Assembly (NCBI GenBank): GCA_963575645.1
Contig: OY754466.1
Coordinates: 35,930,001 to 35,994,000 of the forward strand
DNA: 64,000 nucleotides
Direction of reading: 5' to 3'
Origin: Xanthostigma xanthostigma
Taxonomy: Eukaryota; Arthropoda; Insecta; Raphidioptera; Raphidiidae
Shown here: positions 12,281 through 24,340 of the stretch, in pieces
Layout: every line of letters begins with the position of its first letter
Numbering within the stretch: position 1 is the first letter of the stretch
Translations under genes and position numbers: made by a program
Notes under the pieces: model-generated
What the model saw: the letters and a program-made list of their open reading frames with translations, nothing else
Told to the model about the DNA's origin: nothing
Database searches by the model: none

Positions 12281-12743
12281 TTAAATAAAGGAAACATCAC
12301 CGTTTCAAACTTGCGTTCCACATCGCTGAGCTGACTAGAATCGGTTTGCCGGACGGAAGTCGTACAGTTCGATCTTCGCCAGTCGAACTCGAAATTCGCC
12401 CACTTGCAAACTTGCCTTGCAGCATCACCATTTGCCGGACAAGTAAAGATTTTGCATAAGGTTGATGTGTATAGTGTAAACCATCCGGTCTTATAAGCAA
12501 ACCAGATTTGATTGTGTAACCTTTGAGTATCGCATAAGAAGTTACACTTCCTCCGAGTCGCGACACATGGCATTTTTTTGTTAAGCTAAAATGCGAAACA
12601 AAACAGTCGTCGTCATCATCTCTAGTTCGCTCAACAACCCTCGTATGGTTACTCCAATTAAAACTGGTCTCCCTACAACGCACAACTTCAAGTTGTTTTT
12701 CTGTATTTGCGCGAAAAATTATACGTTTTAATATTGTTGGCAT
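12241..12743 (-). other. Two long overlapping open frames, unrecognised
   Basis: Minus-strand frames of 148 codons (12297-12743) and 110 codons (12241-12573) overlap. The first contains TVRLPSGKPILVSS, which faintly recalls ribosomal protein uL2, but the flanking residues do not follow that family and I do not accept the match. The region is less AT-rich than its surroundings, which lengthens chance frames. The 3' part overlaps the end of the TTAA element. Confidence 0.25.
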
Positions 12744-12914
12744 GTTATTTAAAACTCTTAACGCGATGTTAACAATGTGCAGGTATAATTAAATGTTTTA
12801 TGAAAATATACAATTGGTACGCGAGATTTGTGAAGTACCAAAGTAATTATTATCATTCTTATTGTCGTCGTGCGCCGGTGATAATTCGTATACGCCAAAG
12901 TTTTTGCAGAATAA

Positions 12915-13255
12915 TCTTTATAAATAGAAATACCTATATAAATGTTCGTTTGTTCAAACTCTAAAATTTTAGAAAGTTCTTCACCGATTACTTTGAAATT
13001 TTGACACAACGTTGCCTTCGGATACCCTCGTGTTTTTATAAACCTGATATATAGATGTCACACCTGTAACAGATGAAAACATGCTTTTTTCCGAAAAACA
13101 CACCATACCGCGCCATCTGTTGGACATTAAAGCAACACACGCTATACTGAATATTTTACGGCAATGGGAGCGCTTTCTGTTGTACGTAACAGCGACACAC
13201 GCAAATCAGATTGAGCCAAAGCGGAGCGTGGTTAGGCACATCTGGTTTACTATAA
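12915..13255 (+). mobile_element. Helitron-like element, 5' part
   Basis: An A|TC start at 12914/12915 is followed by TAAATGTTCGTTTGTTCAAA and TTCACCGATT.CTTTGAAATT. This matches the start of the complete Helitron at 22443. The downstream text (GCGCCATCTGTTGGACATTA, AATGGGAGCGCTTTCTGTTG) is, from memory, common in lepidopteran Helitrons. No CTAG end is seen, so the 3' boundary is approximate and the copy is probably truncated. Confidence 0.6.
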
Positions 13256-13324
13256 AAATGTGTAATCAATGCTGTAATCTTGATTTAATAGTTATAAAAA
13301 ACAAGCGGTCCAAAATTAGTTAAT

Positions 13325-13482
13325 GTCTTCAGTGTCCAAAGGATCCAAAAAGAACGCAATTACTAGTATGAAATTTGCATTTTACAGCTAACGTTACGAA
13401 GGATATACCTTCATTCTCAGCTAAATATGCAAATTTAATTCTAGTAGTTGCGTTCTTTTTGGGTCCTTTGGCCACTGAAGAC
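13325..13482. mobile_element. Fully palindromic 158 bp MITE
   Basis: The left arm starts GTCTTCAGTGTCCAAAGGAT. The reverse complement of the right end starts GTCTTCAGTGGCCAAAGGAC. Pairing continues through AAAAAGAACGCAA and AAATTTGCAT to a centre near GGATATACC at about 13404. The whole element can fold into one long hairpin. No coding content. Confidence 0.75.
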
Positions 13483-13499
13483 GTTGTCTTCAAAACAGG

Positions 13500-14101
13500 T
13501 TAAAGTGTAATCTTGATTCTTTCTTTTTTTGTGTAAGTCATCAAAAAAATGAATTTATTGTTTTACAATATTTTTACCTCAGTGGAACATTGTGTATACT
13601 CGATTACCGTGATATTATTTTGGATTTTATGATTACCTATTTTAAACGGTAGTCGTTTTCCCGACTTGCTTCCTTGTTCTTCTTAAATTGAGTTCGAAGA
13701 AGCAGATGGTAGCTTAGATGTAGACTGCGTGTAGGTAAGTGAGAATGTCTATCGCCATTATGTAAACCGGAGTCCTTATTAAAATCTAGCACATACTACA
13801 CCGTCATATAACGCGAATGAAAGGAAAAGGCAGTGTCCTATACAGGTCGCAGCTTTTAGTCGGATATTGAATATCATAGTCTTCGCACCGGTGCTGGGGT
13901 TATTTATCGATAGAGAATGTGAGAGGAGGAGTGCTTATTTATGAGGGAAAATGAAATAGGGTGCCAGGTAAAACCAAACTCTTTTTTTTAATGCTTTAGT
14001 AAGAATATTTTTGTCCTGACCCCTATATAATTGCCGTTTATATACTGAACATCTAATGTAATTCCGATATTGATTTTTTTTTCAATGTCGTCTAGCCCCT
14101 A
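13500..14101. other. No gene recognised
   Basis: Contains a GTAGGTAAGTGAG donor-like string at about 13731 without a convincing upstream acceptor. Otherwise unremarkable. Confidence 0.4.
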
Positions 14102-14737
14102 CAGTGTGTTTACTGATAGTGATACAAGTGAATAATTCTTGTACCTACCCTACTAGATACAAAGAAAGTTAAAATAGTTTTTTATTCAACTCGAAATTTA
14201 TTATCGGAAAGCCCTGAGTTATATTTTTTTATACTTCAAACTCAACCTGATGTGTACATTTTTTTTTTAAATCGCAGCATATACATTTTTAAATTTTCGA
14301 AACCTCAATTTTTTTCTATAAATTCATATAAAATTTTCATAAGGTTGCATAAGAAAATATTCGAGAAAAACGTTTCGAATTTATCAGTTAAACAATAATA
14401 GTCATTAATATTGTGGAGTACTATGGAGTGCTTTCTGTTTAATTAGTAAATTGATTTTTCTCGAATATTTTCTTATGTAACCTTATGAAAATTTTATATG
14501 AATTTATATAGTAAAAAATGGAGATTTCAAAAATGGAATAAAAGTACGTGCTGCCATTTGAAAAAAAAATGCATGTACACTTCCGGTTGAGTTTGAAGTA
14601 CAAAAAAAAAAAAAACACATCAGCAGTTTCCGACAATAAACATGTTAAATAGCAAACTACTCAACATTTGTCTTGTATCTAGTAGGATACAAGAATTATT
14701 CACTGTTATCAGTTTATCACTATTGGTGAACATACGG
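14102..14737. mobile_element. Family C foldback element with long arms
   Basis: The ends CAGTGTGTTTACTGATAGTG and, reverse-complemented, CCGTATGTTCACCAATAGTG are inverted copies flanked by TA (14100-14101, 14738-14739). Inverted similarity continues over about 270 bp per arm, for example CATATAAAATTTTCATAAGG against CCTTATGAAAATTTTATATG. A loop of about 80 bp separates the arms. TA flanks suggest a mariner/Tc1-like origin, but no transposase is present. A solo end of the same family lies at 8824. Confidence 0.7.
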
Positions 14738-16201
14738 TATATACGATTTCAATAATACAGGAGAATGAATAGCTCAGATATCTCTACCTTCACATTCTGT
14801 TGATATTGAAATACCAACGTCCTAAACATTCCCACTTTATGCCGTTAAAAGAAATCACTCTAATTACAATCCCGAAACATCATCTTATCTCAATGCTTGC
14901 TTTCATATTATCATCCTTCAAGTTTTAATCAGCGCTAAGGAAAAAATACACTGTCCGTAAATATACGTCTTTTTCTTTCGTCTTCCAATTCTAATATACC
15001 TACACGTGTCATTGATCAGTTTTAAAAAGTATCCTTCAAAGAAAATCTATTTGTAAATTAATAAATAAATGAGCTGATCAATGAAATAAACAGTATTGAT
15101 TGAAGTTAATGATTTTAATAACTAATGAATATCATGCGAAGGTCGCTTGACTAAATATTTATTTTTGTGTTTACTTTGGCAAATACTTATATTCCGAAAT
15201 AATAAAAAATACATCAAAAAAGAACACATTACTTTCAATCGTTGTACATAAAAAGAGAATTTAGAAATGTATCTCCTCGGGGACTATTTTTTTTTGCCCC
15301 GATTCGAATTATTTAACAATTTTGAAACTGCATTTTAGTGACCTTGTTTAGCTATTGCGTAATTGATATTAAATTTTTACGCGCCTCGTTTGAACCTTTT
15401 AATTGGACAATAAGCAATAAAATTAACGATTTGCTAAACAATATAGGTACAGTAAACCAATCAAATCTCAGTACTATGATATTTTTTATTGCTTCGGACA
15501 ATACATTTGATTGTTTTTAATATTGCTAAGTTTTATTGCTCTCCAATCAATTTAAAATAACGAAGCACTATTACATTCAACTATGTACAAATGAAGGGTT
15601 CACAAGTAAAACGTGCTTATTGAAAACAAAAGTTTTCCCGCATTTTTATTAGATTTTTGAAGCATGTATGTTAATAATTCATTTTCGCGGCTATTTGATT
15701 TGTTCGTTTTTTTCTGGTTGTGTCTTCTAGATGTCAGGAATCCATGACAAAGGCAAGTTAAAAGAAATCTTTTCTAAAACTGCCATCTTTGCTTCCAGAT
15801 TATGTGACCTCCGATTCACATAATTCGAACTGATTACCACTGTCTAATTTGGAAGATCGTTTGAATAGAAGTTTCACCGATATATTTGTGACAACCACTT
15901 TTTCATAGGGATATACTTGAAAAGAATAAAAATTGTAAATTATAAACGCTAGACAACTTGAAAGGAAAGTTTATTCTACCGAATGAGTCATAGCAATGCT
16001 TATACTTTTAATTTTCAAACATTCTGTATATTAATACTTACAACCATGTTAGAATATTATAAGTGATAAAATGTCAGGGGAATATCCAATTAAAAGTTGT
16101 TCCTTTAATTAGTGAAGTCGCAGAATTAAGTAACACAATATTAAGAACTAGGACGGAACTCGATAGGTATATATATATATTTTGAGCACATTTCTTTTTG
16201 G
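14738..16201. other. No gene recognised
   Basis: AT-rich, with short chance frames only. A TA-rich stretch lies at about 16167-16181. Confidence 0.45.
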
Positions 16202-16660
16202 AACACTTTTTTTATTAACTTCACCTGTATGTATATGTATGTATTTATGTGTGTTTATATATTATATATGGATCTAATGAAATCTTTGAATTTAATTTTC
16301 ATCTACTTCCGGACGTCTTAATAATTTTAAATTTTGCACACGTATTAAGAACCCATGACAATACAATAATTTATATAAATAATTATAAACATATAAATCA
16401 TTTATATAAACACAGTCATTTGAGTTTTGGTTTTCAGGGTTATAATATAAAATTAGAGTTTAAAAAGAAACACTCTTTTATAGCAATGTAGACCAAAATG
16501 TAAAAAATAATTTTGTTCAACAGCCATACGAATTTCCTCAACTCGATATAGGTAATTTAATTTTTTGAGTTGACGAACTTCCTATCGTTATTGAACAAAA
16601 TCTTTATATTTTAAAGTTATTTTTTTACTTTTTAGTCTACATTGCTATAAAAGGTTAGAA
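16202..16660 (+). mobile_element. Family B 3'-hairpin element, diverged copy
   Basis: The layout is the same as the other B copies: an ACACTTTTTTTATTAACTT start, a GTATGTATATGTATGTATTT block, a conserved TAATTTTCA...GACAATACAATAATTTAT middle, then a long inverted repeat at the 3' side. The arms include CTTTTATAGCAATGTAGAC (about 16471) and its complement GTCTACATTGCTATAAAAG. The apical part differs from other copies. No coding content. Confidence 0.6.
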
Positions 16661-17224
16661 ACTATATAAACGCTATCAAATAATTGATTTTTGTGTTATT
16701 ATTTTTTGTTTGCAAAAGTTTGTTGCCTGTACACTCAGTTCTTCTATAATGTATATATCGTCGACATTAGTGACATTGTTTATCCTCTATCATACTTTAC
16801 TGACAAGGACAAGATCACTTTGCCTGTATACTGTTCAAGGTGATTCGCAAATGAGAAGGGTAAAGCTTCCCATTTTAATTCTGTCTGTTGATATTATGTG
16901 AAATGATGCCAGATAAAATGATGATTAATATTGCCCTTGCACTACATTTTTCAAGATATCTGGCTAACTGCCCTGTATGTCGTGATTGCTATTACAATTT
17001 CAAAGTGCGGGTCTTTTTGTTCCATATTTTAATTATTTGTATCCAATGTATGAATAGTTTCATTGAACAAAGAAATTTTCACAATAGCTGACGGCAACAA
17101 AACAAAAATTAATTATGCTTATTCAACAACTGCATCATCTACTTAATGTTCTAGTCTGTCAGGTCGTTTTCTATTGTAAAAATTGTTGGTAACGTTCGAA
17201 AAACTATAGAATGTTTGGAGCGCC
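16661..17224. other. No gene recognised
   Basis: No supported feature. Two 63-67 codon frames have no recognisable content. Confidence 0.4.
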
Positions 17225-17662
17225 TTTTCCCTGCCATTTTTTAATACCTCTATATTATAGTGGTGAAAGCATTAGAGTCGCATTCGGGAGGTACCGGGTT
17301 CGAATCCCAGCGGAGGCAGGTGTAACTGGGAGTTTTTCCTGCTGCCTCTCGCCGAGAAACGGTAATTCCTGTACCGGTCATTTTGTTGAGGTTTCCCTCA
17401 ATAATTCCAGATGAATATTGAGATGTTTCATTATTCAAGGCCATGGCCGATTACTACCTGTCAAACTCATATGCTCAAAATTTGCCTACCTTATCCTAAT
17501 GTCTTAAAATTCCTTCATTCGCCCATTGCAATTAAGTGGAAGTTTAAAAATGTAGAAAATAACGGGAAGTGTGATAGATGGAAAATAGTAATGATGCGAA
17601 TGGCGTCTGTTATGACATAAAGTCGAGGAACGGACGTTAACCGCATTATTATTATATTATTA
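17225..17662 (+). mobile_element. tRNA-derived SINE with (ATT)n tail
   Basis: TAGTGGTGAAAGC (A-box-like, near 17260) and GGTTCGAATCCC (perfect B box, 17297-17308) have tRNA-like spacing for a Pol III internal promoter. A body of about 300 bp without tRNA similarity follows, ending in an ATTATTATTATATTATT run at 17645-17661. No cloverleaf acceptor pairing is evident, so this is a SINE head and not a functional tRNA gene. The exact 5' boundary is uncertain. Mobilisation would depend on a LINE; the LINE tail at 33250 also ends in (ATT)n, which is suggestive only. Confidence 0.7.
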
Positions 17663-18220
17663 CTGCAGTTTATTCTTTTCTCCTAACTCTCACCACCCGT
17701 CAAACTGTTTCTTTACAAAGTCGCTCCTGCGTACCGCGCCTAAGGAATTTTCACGTCACCAAATGGACTACGTCAGCTTTCCCTGTGCGCAGGTAACGTG
17801 ATACATTATGTAACAGGAATGAATCATGTAAAGTTACACTTAACTGTTAAAGCTTACGGCGCTGTGATGAAAACCCTCCAAGCTTGAATAGATTTGCATT
17901 TCATTTCGACTTGCGCCACTATATATATCTTTCGCGTGATTCATGAAAACGATAATAAAAACCGTTTTAGTTCGCTCGACTTTTTATACGGAGAAAATTT
18001 TCGATTTTCTGTCAAAAAGATAACGCTGAATAGTGTGGGTACAAATCAGCCGCTAAAAAGTAAAGGGGAACGCCGGCGGGAAATGTAAAGGGCAAAAGAA
18101 AGAGAGTTTTCTATAATTGGAACTATTCAACGCCTACTACTGCACAAGGTGCCTCATAAGCTTTGTCATTTCAGTCCCGTCTACAGGGCTGTTTTGTTGG
18201 AAATCTTTTGAATAATCTTA
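17663..18220. other. No gene recognised
   Basis: Contains the acceptor/donor-like string TGTGCGCAG|GTAACG near 17796 with a weak pyrimidine tract. Nothing firm. Confidence 0.4.
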
Positions 18221-18440
18221 TCTATATGTATAATATAAATGCCCCTCACTGACTGAATTACTGATTCACTGACTCATCAGGAGGGTACTGATTCACTGAC
18301 TCATCAGGAGGGTACTGATTCACTGACTCATAAAGAGATCTCCAAAACTATACGCCCGATTGACTTGTTTGGCATAAGAACGAATTTTTCACCTACCATA
18401 TCATATATATAGTATATGGGTGTGAGTTGTTACGTGGGTG
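18221..18440 (+). mobile_element. Helitron-like 5' fragment with CACTGACT repeats
   Basis: A|TC start at 18220/18221 (TCTATATGTATAATATAAAT), then CACTGACTGAA, an internal 27 bp tandem repeat (18259-18330), GAGATCTCCAAAACTATACG and further text typical of short insect repeats. No 3' CTAG terminus was found, so the 3' limit is approximate. Confidence 0.5.
18259..18330 (+). repeat. 27 bp tandem repeat, 2.7 copies
   Basis: The unit TACTGATTCACTGACTCATC plus AGGAGGG is repeated at 18259, 18286 and 18313 (the last partial) without mismatch. Confidence 0.9.
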
Positions 18441-20530
18441 GATGTGAATGGTTACTTAGATGGGAAAATCAATATAATATTTCCAGGGAGAGAGATAGAG
18501 ACTATGTATTAATAAATCTTAGGGAGTACGTTCATAATAATAAATGAATATGCGTAAGGTCAGACCATAACCTAAATAACCTGTATTTTCATTTTTGTTG
18601 AAAACCTATTGGGAATTTTACTATTTCCTGTAGGAAACACGAAGAATATTCGAAAGTTCTTCGGAATCAGTATTATTAAAGAAATATTTTTAAGTTGGTT
18701 CAAGTGAATTTCCCTCCCTCTCTCGCACTCACTTATATAAATTCGTCCTATCTCTCGTTCACATTCTCTTAGAAAATGCAAGCATTTAAGTAGGCGCCTA
18801 GATGTAATTTACTTATTTTCTGTTAGCGACTTAGCTATTCCTCTATGCTAGCGGTTGTATTTATTTGTCTCTGTTATATTTTTCCTTCCACTGTCGATTG
18901 GAATCACTACGACCTACCGCGTATAAAGAGAAAAGAAAAACTGTCGCAATTTGCAATGGCGACTCGTAAATTAATTATTATTACGCTACAATCACCGTTG
19001 ATGGTTGTATATCAGAGCAAAATATTCACCAGTCATTGCGGTTCGATCGGGAGCGAAAAAACAACGTAAACGTTTGGATTATTTTCTTAATTATAGCAAC
19101 TTTTAATCCTGTGTTTATTAACATGAGTTGTTAATTTGGCAGTTAATTTAATTTATTTGTGAGACCAGATTATAAACTAATTAGAACATTAATTAAATTG
19201 CGAAAACAACGCAGTGATTCTTTTTAAATTAAGATATCGTCATCCTCAACGGATTGCGATAATTCGCAGAACAGTTTTTTAATGGTCTGAAATAAATTAA
19301 CGACCGACCGAATTCAACAATAATGTATTATTTGTTGGCACTAGGAGCTGTGTTCTATTATTATGTAGGTATATATAAAATGTGTGTTCAACTTCAAGCA
19401 AGCAGACTAGTTGCTGTATAAACACACCTGTTAAACTTAGCCACTGGGTCCCAAGGATATTATTTTATCATAAATCAACGTCGAAGACTTCAAAGCTTTG
19501 CGGTCCCAGCAGAACGGAGCGCAACTAAATGATACCATTATTCTCGGTACTCAATTGAAATGTTCGCAAGCGAAATGATATATTCTCCTCAAGACTTTAT
19601 AAGCAATCAAACGAACTTTGTTTATATAATTGTACATTGTTATACAATGTACAAATTAATTAGCAATTAAGAAGATTTAATCTCACGCAAAACCGCCGCC
19701 TATAAAGGTTTTACTGGAAATAGCAGATTTTGAAACAACAACTTTCATCGCGTTTTCTTGCTGTTTGGTGTCAGTAAATTGTAAATGTTTCTAATAAATC
19801 ATTTTATATCATTTACGTCAAATAAATAACTGAATATCTACTTAAATAGCTGCAAAAGCACAACTACCTGTCGGGATTAATCGACTCCTAGGTATATATT
19901 CAACGTCTCCTTTGTCCTCATTTCGTGATAGTCATACACCAGTCAGAAAAAAGACTATTTTTTTTATTTGTGGTTAAACGTTGTCTAACTTTTTTTATTG
20001 GCTGGGCAGCGAAGGAGGAGGGAATATTGAGATGTAGGGACTAAAAATCAATTGAAAATAGACGGTGTTGAAAATACATGATTCCGTGTGTACATTTTCC
20101 AAGTTGGCAAGGGAATTGAAAAAAACACTTTTCATGGTTAAATGTCTATGTTTTATATAACTTCTAAAGGTGCGCACCTTTTCAGAGGAAAATTTGTTTT
20201 CTAATCGTGTTCATTTGTTTTGTTATTTCTGTGGTAGTTTTATATTTACAATAAGATTTTTTTATGGATTCGGATTGATCAGAACTTTAATATTATTTAT
20301 GGCAAGTTTGACTGCGGCATTTTTTTTTACAAATTAAAATGTCAAATTTATATTGGAGTATAAAACGTTATTTTCATGAAACAAAGATATTAAGCTGTAT
20401 GTTGAAAAACTTTGCCAAGAGTGGCGGACGGCACCAGTTACATGTGGAACGCAGGTCGGGGTAAGCCATATATACCGTTCTGTCAATTACTATACTTATA
20501 TTTTGATATTTGTTTGTAGCTTCGACTACT
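18441..20530. other. No gene recognised; one short perfect palindrome
   Basis: Mostly AT-rich unique-looking DNA. At 19630-19654, TTGTACATTGT and ACAATGTACAA form a perfect 11 bp inverted repeat around TAT. No coding signal. Confidence 0.45.
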
Positions 20531-20720
20531 ATAAAGGCCGTTGCACACGAGGCTGGTTTTGTCCCTGGAATCACTGCTGGAACTTGTTGCTGGCTACAAG
20601 CTAGTTTTCAAAATTTAAACCAGGATTATTTTTCGTGCTTATTTCTGTGCTGGCTTTTAGAAGTAATCAATCAGAAAACAGTCTCTTGTCACGTGTGCGA
20701 CATGGACAAACGTCGCTAAG
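20531..20720 (-). mobile_element. Family A element, copy 2, truncated, reverse orientation
   Basis: The plus-strand start AAGGCCGTTGCACACGAGGC is the reverse complement of the right end of the 40072 copy. The segment up to CACGTGTGCGACATGGACAA, reverse-complemented, matches the middle of family A (CCATGTCGC.CACGTGACAAGA). The left half of the element is missing. Confidence 0.65.
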
Positions 20721-21574
20721 AAAAAATCGAGCCTTAGATAAGAGAATATGACAAATAAAATGTTAACAAGACAAATAAACTCAAAGTACACAGAACAAAA
20801 CTATTTACAAGGTATGTTTATGTGGATGATCTATATTTATGTGTAGAATCAATGGTACCTATAGTCCAATTCCTTGTGTCATATTCTCTCATCTCAGGCT
20901 CAATTTTTATGAACAAATCGGAGAAGTTGATTAAAAAAAGTCAATTAGAATTTATTTAGTTTAACAGCATCAGTACGCGATTTAGCTGGGCAACCCATGT
21001 GCGATTTATCAATGCATATATTATATTTCTAATACCGGATCTTAGACTATAACGTTAAAAATCAAATATTAGCCCTCTACACAGTTGCTATCGCGAATAT
21101 AATTTGTAAATTATATATGACTTTTCAACTTACAGAAAATTGTTTCGTTGGAAAGAAAAATGATTACTTCCTGTCTCTAAATATAAAATAAATAAAAATG
21201 TTATATATCCGGACTGAGTTTCTCGGATGTTATTTTAAAATGTCATTTGTGTTATTATCGATTCCACCGGTCTGCGTTTTGATTTAAATATCTTCACATT
21301 TATGTAAATAAAATACCGCAATAAAACTGACGCTCGTTTGACATTTTAAGCTTTATTGCTGTTTTTACTGTCGTTAATTTTTGTTAACAATGTAGTAGAA
21401 TGTGTTTAAAGTGCATAAAACTGACAGCCGCATCCATTATCCACAGTATTTATGTTGTGATGTATTATTTTCTATTTTAATATCAGTGAACTGTTACGTC
21501 ATAACAGCGAAACTGCCGATCAGACATCGTATAAATTTAACAAATGTAAGGCGTTCAGTGTCACATAAAAAAAA
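20721..21574. other. No gene recognised
   Basis: AT-rich, without a supported feature. Confidence 0.45.
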
Positions 21575-21665
21575 TGAGTTCTCGTAACCTTCAAGCGCGG
21601 TCGAAGTAAAACTTCTTATAATTTGGTTTTACCACTCTCACTGTTTGTGAAATATTCACTCACAA
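21575..21665 (+). repeat. Family D short repeat, copy 1
   Basis: GAAGTAAAACTTC (21603-21615) is followed by TAATTTGGTTTTACCACTCT and GAAATATTCACTCACAA. The same order occurs on the minus strand at 46552-46650, and a partial copy lies at 43171-43230. No ends are defined. Confidence 0.6.
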
Positions 21666-22442
21666 ATTTTTTTAAACCCCCCTCCCCTCTGTAAGATGGC
21701 AAATGTCAATGTTCAATTTTGTATCTTTCTTGATATAACAGAAATCCGTTGCAAAAATTATTTTTTTCGAAACAATACCGCAACGAACCTTCTTATTGCA
21801 CAAATTGATATCTCATATGCTTTTATTAACTTGGAAAGTTTAATGTTTTGATCTGCTGTAGTTGCGTTTTATAAATTTTCCAGGAAGCTTTTCTGCAATT
21901 TTACTCGACACTGATTGTTATTTTATTTTGCGAAGACTCAACACTGCTAAGAAATGTCTTATTTTCTCGGACGTATACTTCTCAATTAAATACTTTGGGA
22001 AACTTCTTTTTAAAAAGTTTGAATATACAAACTGAAGTCCGCGAGTTTTCTTTTCTTTTTCGTTGAAACTATTTTATGGACAATGCATGGATAAACTTTT
22101 ATAAATTATCGAGCTCTTGTTTTAATGTAGGTTATCTTTGAATTGTTCCTTTTTTTCGTGTATGATTTTCTCCAGTTATCAAACATGCGATATCAATTCG
22201 ACAGAGAAAATATTTTTCTGTCACGAGCTGATTGAATTTTATCTATAGAAAATTCAAATGTGTAATGAGAAAGTAGCATGATTGACTCCATAAAATATTA
22301 AAACACGATATGTTCCTAAAACGATTTGAATAAATTAGTGGTTATACTGTTCATTATGTTCATGAAATGCTTTGTTCGTTAATGGGCACCCGTGTGGGAA
22401 AAATGCTCAAACTACTAAATGAAACTAATAATAATTCATTAA
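21666..22442. other. No gene recognised
   Basis: Includes a short C-rich run (CCCCCCTCCCCTC near 21679). Nothing else is supported. Confidence 0.45.
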
Positions 22443-23588
22443 TCTATATAAATAAAAATGTAAATGTTCGTTTGTTCAAAATTTTAAATTTATAAAAGTT
22501 CCTTCACCGATTGCTTTGAAATTACGTTACATATTTTAATAATACCGAACACTGACTTTTCTAGAACCTATATCAGTCGCCAGAATATAGACCTTATATT
22601 TTGCATAAAAAAAACCTTCCTTGCACGCCCGGTAGAGTTAGGAAATAAATAACTTCACGCTGAAAAAGTCACTGTGAACAGCCCTCTAAAATGATCACTG
22701 TGATCTGACAAGAAGTATGTTCTTCCATGCCACCGCAATCACGACGGTCGCTCCAACCAGTAGCCGACGTAACGTCCGACCGAGTGTTTGCCCGGTCGGG
22801 ATCGACGTGACAAAGTCGAGATGATTTCTCACTGTGATTTTTGTGTAACTTGAGTAACAGTCTCTGTGATCACATAGTTACGACTTTTCCAATGGCTAAC
22901 GCCCGGTCCTATCTACAGGGCGAGTTTTAAGTTGATGCTTTTTTTTACAGCGTGTAAAAATCAAATAGACGAGCAAATATTTCAAATAGTTTTTTTATCA
23001 AAACTCAAAAATAAGAGAGAAACAGCCTTTCGAAGTTTAAATAAATTTTATTAAATTTTCTTTAATTTTGAGGTCGGTCCTGGGGTTATATTATGTCACT
23101 GTGGAAATAAGTTGTTATTATCTCTCAAAAACAGAACAATACACATGTCAGTTTCAAATAAGCACCAACATACTTGATAATAACAACTTATTTCCATAGT
23201 GACATAATATAACCCCAGGACCGACCTCAAAATTAAAGAAAATTTAATAAAATTTATATAAACTTCTAAAGGAGCTGTTTCTCTCTTATTTTTGAGTTTT
23301 GATAAAAAAACTATTTGCTCGTCTATTTGATTTTTACACGCTGTAAAAAAAAGCATCAACTTAAAATATACTAACAAGAAAAGAAAGTGCGAATTTTGTG
23401 AGTTTGTGTGTATGCGGAGGGTAGTCTCCGAAACTACTCGCCCAATTAAATTTTTTTTTTCATCAATATTTAGAATGGACCTTCAGATAAAATAAAATCA
23501 CTTTTCGTGGAGACCAATTTTTCAACGTAAGTCGACGAAAAAACGGTGGCAATCTACAAATTCGGGCGAAGCCAGACCGGACCGCTAG
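22443..23588 (+). mobile_element. Complete-ended non-autonomous Helitron
   Basis: The element starts TCTATATAAATAAAAATG after an A (22442) and ends GGACCGCTAG before a T (23589). These are the canonical A|TC...CTAG|T borders of Helitron rolling-circle transposons (established). GGGCGAAGCC near the 3' end can form part of the usual subterminal hairpin. No Rep/helicase frame is present, so it is non-autonomous. A 442 bp foldback sits inside (22925-23366). Its start matches the partial element at 12915. Confidence 0.85.
22925..23366. mobile_element. 442 bp foldback element inside the Helitron
   Basis: The left arm (22925-23122) begins TTTTAAGTTGATGC and the right arm (23176-23366) ends GCATCAACTTAAAA. 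The arms pair over about 190 bp with very few mismatches around a 53 bp loop. Examples are GACGAGCAAATA against TATTTGCTCGTC and GGTCGGTCCTGGGGTTATAT against its exact complement. The outermost TTTTAA/TTAAAA symmetry hides any target duplication. High arm identity points to recent origin or arm homogenisation. The 93-codon minus-strand frame at 23096 only reads through this hairpin. Confidence 0.85.
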
Positions 23589-24242
23589 TAGCTAATATAA
23601 ACTGCTACCATTGAAAATAAGTTTTGTTTCATAGATTTTTGAGTCGAGATTTATATAAATAAATTTCTTTTATGTAAAATAGCAGTCATTTATTTAGCCA
23701 CCGAATGTGATTTATAGGGCCTGAACAAATTAATCATTTGTCTACACTGGCGGCTGATAAGAATGTAAAGCTTTGGACTAACTACGGTTGCGCGGACGTT
23801 TTTTTTGTTAGTTAAACGCGAACAAGGTTTGGCGTTAAATATTGAATTTATGGGACATGTACAACTCACCCACTTTTAATTAAACCGATATGTAACATGA
23901 ACGTACACTAAATGCGTATTTCAATGATGTTAATGGTTGCTGTGTTTACTTTTTAACGCTAACAGTATTTTCGCTAAAATATGTATTTATTAAATATTTT
24001 AAATGTTTTCGATTAAGTTTTAATCAAAATCAAACCAAGCTTTTTATAACAGACTGGTAACAGACCTGGAAAAATCATGTGATTTCTAAATATATGGGAG
24101 GAAAATCGTAAGAAATATTAATCATGGTTAGAGAGAAACATGAAAATATAGATTTTTCATTTGCAAACGAATACATTATTTTCGCACACTGTTTGTGACC
24201 GTCCATTAAGTTGCCGGACGGTGCATGTAAAGTTTGATTATA
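23589..24242. other. No gene recognised
   Basis: AT-rich, without a supported feature. Confidence 0.45.
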
Positions 24243-24291
24243 CCGGTCGGCCGCCGGGTGTCAATACCCTTAAGGTCCGTTGGCCGACCGG
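24243..24291. repeat. GC-rich hairpin CCGGTCGGCC/GGCCGACCGG
   Basis: A perfect 10 bp inverted repeat (24243-24252 and 24282-24291) surrounds a 29 nt spacer. It stands out by base composition in AT-rich DNA. Function unknown; it could be the remnant of a TIR element. Confidence 0.7.
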
Positions 24292-24340
24292 CATACGGTT
24301 CTATAACCTGACTTTGTGTACATTTTCACGTTGAAATACA

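Noticed and set aside
12297-12743. 148-codon minus-strand frame with RLPSGKPILVSS as a ribosomal protein uL2 remnant
   Set aside because: Only a short string is similar, the surrounding residues do not follow uL2, and two overlapping frames share the GC-richer patch, which fits chance.
13700-13745. Exon ending at GTAG|GTAAGTGAG
   Set aside because: Strong donor sequence but no upstream acceptor or open frame supports an exon.
23096-23377. 93-codon minus-strand frame
   Set aside because: It lies inside the foldback hairpin and has no protein-like features.
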